In this document: in pieces, positions 59,198 to 64,000 of the stretch
Layout of the letters: each line of letters opens with the position of its first letter
Numbering within the stretch: position 1 is the first letter of the stretch
Source of the DNA: JAUSIF01 sp040901465
GTDB taxonomy: Bacteria; Pseudomonadota; Alphaproteobacteria; Rhizobiales; Xanthobacteraceae
NCBI GenBank assembly: GCA_040901465.1
Contig: JBBDYN010000012.1
Span: 62,001-126,000, forward strand
DNA length: 64,000 bases
Reading direction: 5' to 3'
Translations under genes and position numbers: made by a program
Notes under the pieces: generated by a model
The model's input: only the letters and a program-made list of their open reading frames with translations
What the model was told of the DNA's origin: nothing
Databases searched by the model: none

Positions 59198-60445
59198 TTA
59201 GAACTGCCCCAGCGCGGCGCCGCCGAGCGCACATAGCGCCACCACGAGCCAAGGCGGCGTCTTCCAGACATAAAGAAGAAGGAAGGCGGCGGCGCCGAGC
59301 GCGAAGTCGCCGCCGCTCTTGATACCTGCGGTCCAGACCGGATCGTAGAGTGCCGCGAGCAAGAGCCCGACCACGGCCGCGTTCACGCCGCGCAATACTG
59401 CCTGCGCCTCGGGGCGCGCGCATAAATCCTGCCAGAACGGCAGCGCGCCGACGATCAACAGAAACGACGGCAGAAAGACTGCGACGAGGCAGATCGCGGC
59501 GCCAAGCCAGCCGTTGGGCTCCGGTCCCACGACCGCGCCGAGATAGGCGGCGAATGTGAAGAGCGGACCCGGCACGGCCTGCGCGGCACCGTAGCCGGCG
59601 AGGAACGCGTCTTCGCTTACCCAGCCGGGCGGCACCACCTCGGCCTGCAAGAGCGGAAGCACGACGTGGCCGCCGCCAAACACGAGCGACCCCGCACGAT
59701 AGAACGCGTCGAAATAGGCAAGCGCCTGATTGCCGGTGACGGACGCAAGGATTGGCAAGACGATCAGCAGCGCAAAGAATAAAGTGAGCGCGCCGATGGC
59801 GACCGCGCGGCTCACATTGACCGCAAGCTTGCCGTCGGCATTGGCCGTGCCGTCGCGCAGAAGCGTGAGGCCGACGATGCCCCCGACTACGATCGCACCG
59901 ATTTGGCCGAGCGCGGTCGGGATCGCGAGGACGACGGCCGCCGCGACCACCGCGAGCGTCGCGCGCGCACGGTCGGGCGTGAGCGAGCGCATCATGCCGA
60001 GCACGGCCTGGGCGACCACGGCGACCGCGGCGACCTTCAATCCTTGCAGCCAGCCGGAGCCGGCGGCGTCGCCCATCGCGTCAACGCCATAGGCAAACAA
60101 GACGAGCGCGATCGCGGACGGCAGGGTGAAGCCAATCCACGCTGCGACCGCGCCGGCGTAGCCCGCGCGCATGAGCCCGAGCGCGATGCCGACCTGGCTC
60201 GAAGCGGGGCCCGGCAGGAAGTTGCAGAGCGCGACCAAATCGGCGTAAGCGCGGTCGTCGAGCCAGCGCCGGCGCACCACAAACTCATCGCGAAAATAGC
60301 CGAAATGCGCGATCGGCCCGCCGAATGAGGTCAGGCCAAGCTTGGTGAAGGCTTGCAGCACCTCCAGGACGGGCGAACGCGACGGCGCAGGCGCCTCCGC
60401 CACCCGCGCACGCTGCTTTTTCTGTCTAGCCTTGCCGGATTTCAC
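59198..60445 (-). CDS. chrA: chromate ion transporter, two-domain ChrA
   Basis: 415 residues from a GTG start at 60445 (MKSGKARQKK). Two homologous CHR halves: first LTSFGGPIAHFGYFRDEFVVRRRWLDDRAYADLVALCNFLPGPASSQVGIALG, second VFGGGHVVLPLLQAEVVPPGWVSEDAFLAGYGAAQAVPGPLFTFAAYLGA, each with the FGGP/FGGG and PGP motifs. About ten to twelve membrane helices. ChrA exports chromate by proton or sulfate exchange. The aminotransferase gene ends 29 bp upstream, so the two may be co-transcribed, though no functional link is clear. Confidence 0.92.
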   Translation of the reverse strand: MKSGKARQKKQRARVAEAPAPSRSPVLEVLQAFTKLGLTSFGGPIAHFGYFRDEFVVRRRWLDDRAYADLVALCNFLPGPASSQVGIALGLMRAGYAGAVAAWIGFTLPSAIALVLFAYGVDAMGDAAGSGWLQGLKVAAVAVVAQAVLGMMRSLTPDRARATLAVVAAAVVLAIPTALGQIGAIVVGGIVGLTLLRDGTANADGKLAVNVSRAVAIGALTLFFALLIVLPILASVTGNQALAYFDAFYRAGSLVFGGGHVVLPLLQAEVVPPGWVSEDAFLAGYGAAQAVPGPLFTFAAYLGAVVGPEPNGWLGAAICLVAVFLPSFLLIVGALPFWQDLCARPEAQAVLRGVNAAVVGLLLAALYDPVWTAGIKSGGDFALGAAAFLLLYVWKTPPWLVVALCALGGAALGQF

Positions 60446-60474
60446 TTTTGCCCCGCCCCTGCCCTGCGGCGACC

Positions 60475-61683
60475 CTAGCCCCGTTTCGCGAGCCAACGAC
60501 CAATTCGCTCCACCGCCTCGCGCATTTCGGCGGCGGAGCCGGCGTAGCAGAAACGGAGAAACTGATTGCCGCGGCGCGTGTCGAAATCGACGCCGGCGGT
60601 CGCGGCGACGTGCGTCTCCTCCAGCATGCGGCGTGCAAAATCGAGGCTGTCGTTCGTGAAGCGCGAAACATCGGCATAAAGATAGAACGCGCCGTCGACC
60701 GGAAGAAATTTTTCCAGCCCCGCCTTCGGCAGTCCCTCGACCAGTATGCGCCGGTTCTCTTCGTAGCCGTGCTTGACCTCGTCCATTTCCGCGCGGCCGT
60801 CGAACGCGGCGACGGCGGCGATCTGCGAGAGCGTCGGCACGGAGATCGCGAGATTCTGTTGCAAGCGTTCGACGCTGCGCACGAGCGGCTCGGGCACCAC
60901 CATCCAGCCGACGCGCCAGCCGGTCATGCAGAAATATTTCGAGAAGGAATTGATTACGAGTGCGTCGCCGGAGACCTTCGCAGCGGTCGCGGCAGGAAAA
61001 GCGTAGTCGAGCCCGTGATAGATTTCGTCGGAGATGAATCTGATTCCGGCATCGCCGCACGCGGCGAACAACTCGGCGAGCGTCTCTTCGCGTACCATGG
61101 TCCCGGTTGGATTGGCCGGGCTCGCGACGATCACGCCCTGCAGCGGTTTCTTCCGATGCTCCGCGAGCAGCGCATCCACGGTCAACGCCCAGCGTGTGTT
61201 CTCGGAAATCTCGATCGCCACCGGCTCGCAGCCGAGCGCCGTCAGAATGTGACGGTAAGGCGGATAGCCGGGCTCGGCCACGGCGACACGGTCGCCGGGC
61301 TCGAATAGGGCGAGAAACGCGAGAATGAATCCGCCCGACGAGCCGGTGGTCACCGCGATGCGCGCCGGATCGACGTCGGCCGCGTATGTTTCAGCATAAT
61401 GACGCGCGATGCGCATACGCAGCGGCGGAATGCCTAGCGCCTCGGTGTAGCTGATGCGGCCCACGTCGAGCGCGGACTTGGCGGCGGCGATCGCGGTCGC
61501 GGGCGCCGGTGCGGCGGGCTGTCCCACCTCCATGTGAATCACCCGCCCACCCGCTTCCTCGATGCGGGCCGCGGCCGCCATCACGTCCATCACCATGAAC
61601 GGCGGAACATCACTGCGACGTGAAGGCTGCAACAGGCGCCGCGCCGCCGAAATTTTCGCCGATTTGAGACCGTCTTTCAGCAT
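60475..61683 (-). CDS. PLP-dependent class I/II aminotransferase
   Basis: 402 residues. Fold type I: HMEVGQPAAPAPATAIAAAK, AVTTGSSGGFILAFLALFEPGDRVAVAEPGYPPYRHIL, ASPANPTGTM, FISDEIYHGLDY, and the PLP Lys in VINSFSKYFCMTGWRVGW; the C-terminal LRFCYAGSAAEM holds the substrate-carboxylate Arg. It resembles aspartate/aromatic aminotransferases with the FSKYFCMTGWR hallmark. I chose MLKDGLKSAK at 61683 because the longer frame runs back across the M48 start. It is divergent from the M48 protease gene. Confidence 0.9.
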   Translation of the reverse strand: MLKDGLKSAKISAARRLLQPSRRSDVPPFMVMDVMAAAARIEEAGGRVIHMEVGQPAAPAPATAIAAAKSALDVGRISYTEALGIPPLRMRIARHYAETYAADVDPARIAVTTGSSGGFILAFLALFEPGDRVAVAEPGYPPYRHILTALGCEPVAIEISENTRWALTVDALLAEHRKKPLQGVIVASPANPTGTMVREETLAELFAACGDAGIRFISDEIYHGLDYAFPAATAAKVSGDALVINSFSKYFCMTGWRVGWMVVPEPLVRSVERLQQNLAISVPTLSQIAAVAAFDGRAEMDEVKHGYEENRRILVEGLPKAGLEKFLPVDGAFYLYADVSRFTNDSLDFARRMLEETHVAATAGVDFDTRRGNQFLRFCYAGSAAEMREAVERIGRWLAKRG

Positions 61684-61900
61684 TGGTAACTGCCGTGCCG
61701 CGCTCTCGCCGCATTCGCGCGGTGTGTCGTCCGCAGAGGGCGCAACCCGCCGAATTGCGGACGATAGGCGCGTTGACCCCCGCTGGCCCCACCCGTAGCG
61801 TGCAATCGACGGCCAACGGAGCGCGGTAGCGGATTCCATGATCGAGGCCAATACTGCTAGCAGCCCGGACCGCGCGAGACCAGCACTCGTGACCCGGACA

Positions 61901-63289
61901 ATGCCGAAACTCAGACAGCTCGTGACGTTTGGCGCGATCGCGGGCCTCCTGACGGGCCAGGTCGGGCCGACGCTTGCGCAGGCGCCGCCCGGCGGACCGA
62001 AACTCAATGTCATTCGCGACGCCGAGATCGAGGAGCTGCTGCGCGACTATACCCGGCCGATCCTGCGGGCGGCGAAGCTCGGCGGCCAGAGCATCGAGGT
62101 CGTGCTGATCGGCGACCGCGCCTTCAACGCGTTCGTCGCGGACGGACACCGCATCTTCGTCAATGTGGGCGCGCTCTACGAATCCGAGACGCCCAATCAA
62201 ATCATCGGGGTACTCGCGCACGAAAGCGGCCATATCGCCGGCGGACACCTTGCGCGCATGCGCGATCAGATCGCCACCGCGCAGACCGCGTCGATCGTCG
62301 CGATGCTGCTTGCGGTCGGCGCCGCGGCAGGGGGCGTCGCCACAAATACGCCCGGCGTCAGCCAAGCGCTCCCGGGACTGATGCTCGGCCCGCAGGAAAT
62401 GATCCGGCGCTCGCTACTGGGCTATGCGCGCCAGCAGGAGGAGTCGGCGGACCGCGCGGCGGTGAACTTCCTGAACGCCACCGGCCAATCGACCAAGGGC
62501 ATGCTGGAGACCTTCCAGCGGTTCGCCGACCAAAGCATGTTCGTTTCGCGTTCGGTCGATCCCTACACGCTCAGTCATCCGATGCCGCGCGAGCGCATTG
62601 CGTCGCTCGAGAATCTCGCGCGCGAAAGCCCGTACTTCAGCAAGAAGGATTCGCCCGAGCTCCAGCACCGCCACGAGATGATGCGGGCGAAGCTCTCCGG
62701 ATTCCTCGACCGCCCTGACGCGGTGTTGCGGCGCTATCCGTCATCGAACAACGGCCTCGCGGCGCGCTACGCGCGCGCGATTGCGGGCTACCGGTTCGGC
62801 AACGTGCGCGACTCAATTGCGACCGTAGACGCGTTGATCGCCGAGATGCCGAACAATCCGTATTTTCACGAGTTGAAGGGCCAGGCTCTCCTGGAGAGCG
62901 CACACGCGCGCGAAGCGATCGCGCCGCTGCGCCGTGCCGTAGCGCTCTCGAACGGGTCGCCCCTCATCCGCATGATGCTCGGGCAAGCGTTGGTGCAATC
63001 GGGCGACAAGGCCTTGGCCGAAGAGGCCGTCGGCGAATTGCGTCTCGCGCTCGCGAAGGAGCCAAATGCTCCGCTTGGTTACCGGCAACTCGCCATTGCG
63101 CTCGGGCGCAAGGGCGACCGGGCGAACGCCGATCTCGCCTCGGCGCAGGCGAGCTTCAACGAAGGCGATTTTGCCACGGCGCGGCAGCTTGCCGCGCGCG
63201 CCCTGCGTAGCTTTGCCAGGGGTTCGCCGGGGTGGCTCAAAGCCGACGACATTGTGAATTACAAACCGCCCAAGATCGGGCAGAATTGA
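61901..63289 (+). CDS. M48 metalloprotease with TPR tail, BepA-like
   Basis: 462 residues. A signal peptide ends at GPTLAQA. The zinc protease motif is LAHESGHIAGGHLARM (HExxH plus GxxxH spacing) with the third ligand Glu in YARQQEESADRAAVNFL. The C-terminal third contains TPR-like helices (NGLAARYARAIAGYRFGNVRDSIATVDALIAE..., GYRQLAIALGRKGDRANADLASAQASF). In E. coli the relative BepA degrades misassembled outer-membrane proteins with BamA. I used ATG 61901 at the start of the signal peptide. The DsbA-family gene follows 23 bp downstream, a link to periplasmic protein folding. Confidence 0.93.
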   Translation: MPKLRQLVTFGAIAGLLTGQVGPTLAQAPPGGPKLNVIRDAEIEELLRDYTRPILRAAKLGGQSIEVVLIGDRAFNAFVADGHRIFVNVGALYESETPNQIIGVLAHESGHIAGGHLARMRDQIATAQTASIVAMLLAVGAAAGGVATNTPGVSQALPGLMLGPQEMIRRSLLGYARQQEESADRAAVNFLNATGQSTKGMLETFQRFADQSMFVSRSVDPYTLSHPMPRERIASLENLARESPYFSKKDSPELQHRHEMMRAKLSGFLDRPDAVLRRYPSSNNGLAARYARAIAGYRFGNVRDSIATVDALIAEMPNNPYFHELKGQALLESAHAREAIAPLRRAVALSNGSPLIRMMLGQALVQSGDKALAEEAVGELRLALAKEPNAPLGYRQLAIALGRKGDRANADLASAQASFNEGDFATARQLAARALRSFARGSPGWLKADDIVNYKPPKIGQN

Positions 63290-63312
63290 TGCGGTTGCTA
63301 GGAGACCGCCCG

Positions 63313-64000
63313 ATGATTCCTTTCCCTACGCTGCGTACGCTGTTTTGCGGCCTACTCTGCCTGAGCGGGGCTGCCCTCGCCGCGGCAATGCCCGCGCTCG
63401 CGATCGAGGCCAAGGACCGTCCGGCGATCGAGGCGATCATCAAAGATTACTTGCTGAAAAATCCGGAAGTGCTGCGCGATGCAATGATCGAGTTGCAGCG
63501 GCGCACGGCGGCGACCGAGGCGAAGACGCGCGCTGCGGCGGTGAAGTCAAACGAGAAACTCATCTACGATTCGCCGCGCGGAGTGGTGATCGGCAATCGC
63601 AACGGCGACGTCGCGCTGGTCGAATTCTTCGATTACAACTGCGGCTACTGCAAGCGCGCGCTCGACGACATGACGGTACTGATGAAGGCCGATCCGAAGA
63701 TCAAATTCGTGCTCAAGGAATTTCCGGTTCTTGGGCCGGGCTCGCTCGACGCGGCCAAGGTCGCGGTCGCGGTGCGCATGCAGGACAAGGACGGCAGCAG
63801 GTACCTGGATTTCCACCGCCGCCTGCTTGGCGTCCGCGGCGAAGCCAATCGCGAGCGCGCGCTCGCGGCCGCGAAGGACGCGGGCCTCGACATGGGTCAG
63901 ATCGACAAGGATCTGAAGAGCGAGGAAATCGACGCAACGCTCCTGGAGAGCGTCGTACTGGCAGACGCGCTCGGAATTTCCGGCACGCCGAGCTATGTGA
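63313..64000 (+). CDS. DsbA-family thiol-disulfide protein, partial at window end
   Basis: The frame from ATG 63313 runs without a stop to the window edge (229 codons seen). MIPFPTLRTLFCGLLCLSGA begins a signal peptide, followed by a helical segment (IEAIIKDYLLKNPEVLRDAMIELQ) and a thioredoxin fold with the active site FDYNCGYCKRALDDM (CGYC). KEFPVLGPGSLDAAKVAVAV is the usual helical insertion and GISGTPSYV the cis-Pro loop. The N-terminal helical region is typical of ScsC/DsbG-like alphaproteobacterial DsbA proteins. It is 23 bp after the M48 gene, so they are likely co-expressed. Confidence 0.93.
   Translation, partial: MIPFPTLRTLFCGLLCLSGAALAAAMPALAIEAKDRPAIEAIIKDYLLKNPEVLRDAMIELQRRTAATEAKTRAAAVKSNEKLIYDSPRGVVIGNRNGDVALVEFFDYNCGYCKRALDDMTVLMKADPKIKFVLKEFPVLGPGSLDAAKVAVAVRMQDKDGSRYLDFHRRLLGVRGEANRERALAAAKDAGLDMGQIDKDLKSEEIDATLLESVVLADALGISGTPSYV

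Noticed and set aside
59198..61060. 620-codon version of the chromate transporter
   Set aside because: The first 205 codons lie in a different frame over the aminotransferase gene; the GTG at 60445 gives the family length.
1..64000. CRISPR arrays, tRNA genes, transposases
   Set aside because: None seen by eye; no regularly spaced repeats, no cloverleaf with a T-arm GTTCGA-type box outside coding genes, no DDE or integrase motifs.

Overview
The window reads as chromosome of a high-GC alphaproteobacterium of the order Hyphomicrobiales (Rhizobiales), close to the Bradyrhizobium/Xanthobacteraceae group. The reasons are the strong G/C third-position bias, a DUF3551-type secreted protein, an HWE-like histidine kinase, a palindrome matching the Irr iron-control element, GC-rich intergenic hairpin mosaics with CATTCCGG/CCGGAATG ends, and housekeeping order around rne, amiC, mrcA and prfB. 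I saw no rRNA, tRNA, CRISPR array or intact insertion sequence.

Layout. 0-10.5 kb: conserved core genes (alpha/beta hydrolase behind an ICE-like palindrome, cyclase-hydrolase fusion, anmK, tyrS, a large AsmA-like protein, a Bcp peroxiredoxin, an M23 peptidase). 10.5-24 kb: an accessory, partly decayed region with small secreted or lipoprotein genes, a response-regulator/L,D-transpeptidase chimera, three remnants of GNAT acetyltransferase genes, a histidine kinase, a translationally coupled ATP-grasp/Crp pair, a 1247-residue Cys-rich propeller protein, and a long perfect hairpin. 24-26 kb: an unusual FAH-ketopantoate reductase fusion.

26.2-37.7 kb is the most interesting part: an apparent nine-gene, same-strand operon. 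It holds a complete branched-chain-amino-acid-type ABC importer (binding protein, two permeases, two ATPases) interleaved with four exported or membrane proteins I cannot assign. A 797-residue exported protein has two halves. Its N-half is homologous to a separate 378-residue protein, and its C-half, which resembles family-5 solute-binding proteins, is homologous to the C-terminal domain of a roughly 10-TM protein at the operon end. Between these lies a small cupredoxin-like protein with no cysteine. The membrane protein is predicted to begin, after signal cleavage, with histidine. I propose an undescribed importer-linked periplasmic system, possibly metal-related.

37.8-47 kb: LLM monooxygenase, PilZ, a secreted hydrolase, fadD, prfB with a textbook +1 programmed frameshift, and a two-gene ABC exporter bracketed by intergenic hairpin mosaics. 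47-64 kb: cell-envelope and RNA core (mrcA, two TPR paralogues, amiC, GMC oxidoreductase, rne with a long leader, SH3b protein, chromate transporter, aminotransferase, M48 protease-TPR protein) ending in a DsbA-family gene cut by the window edge.
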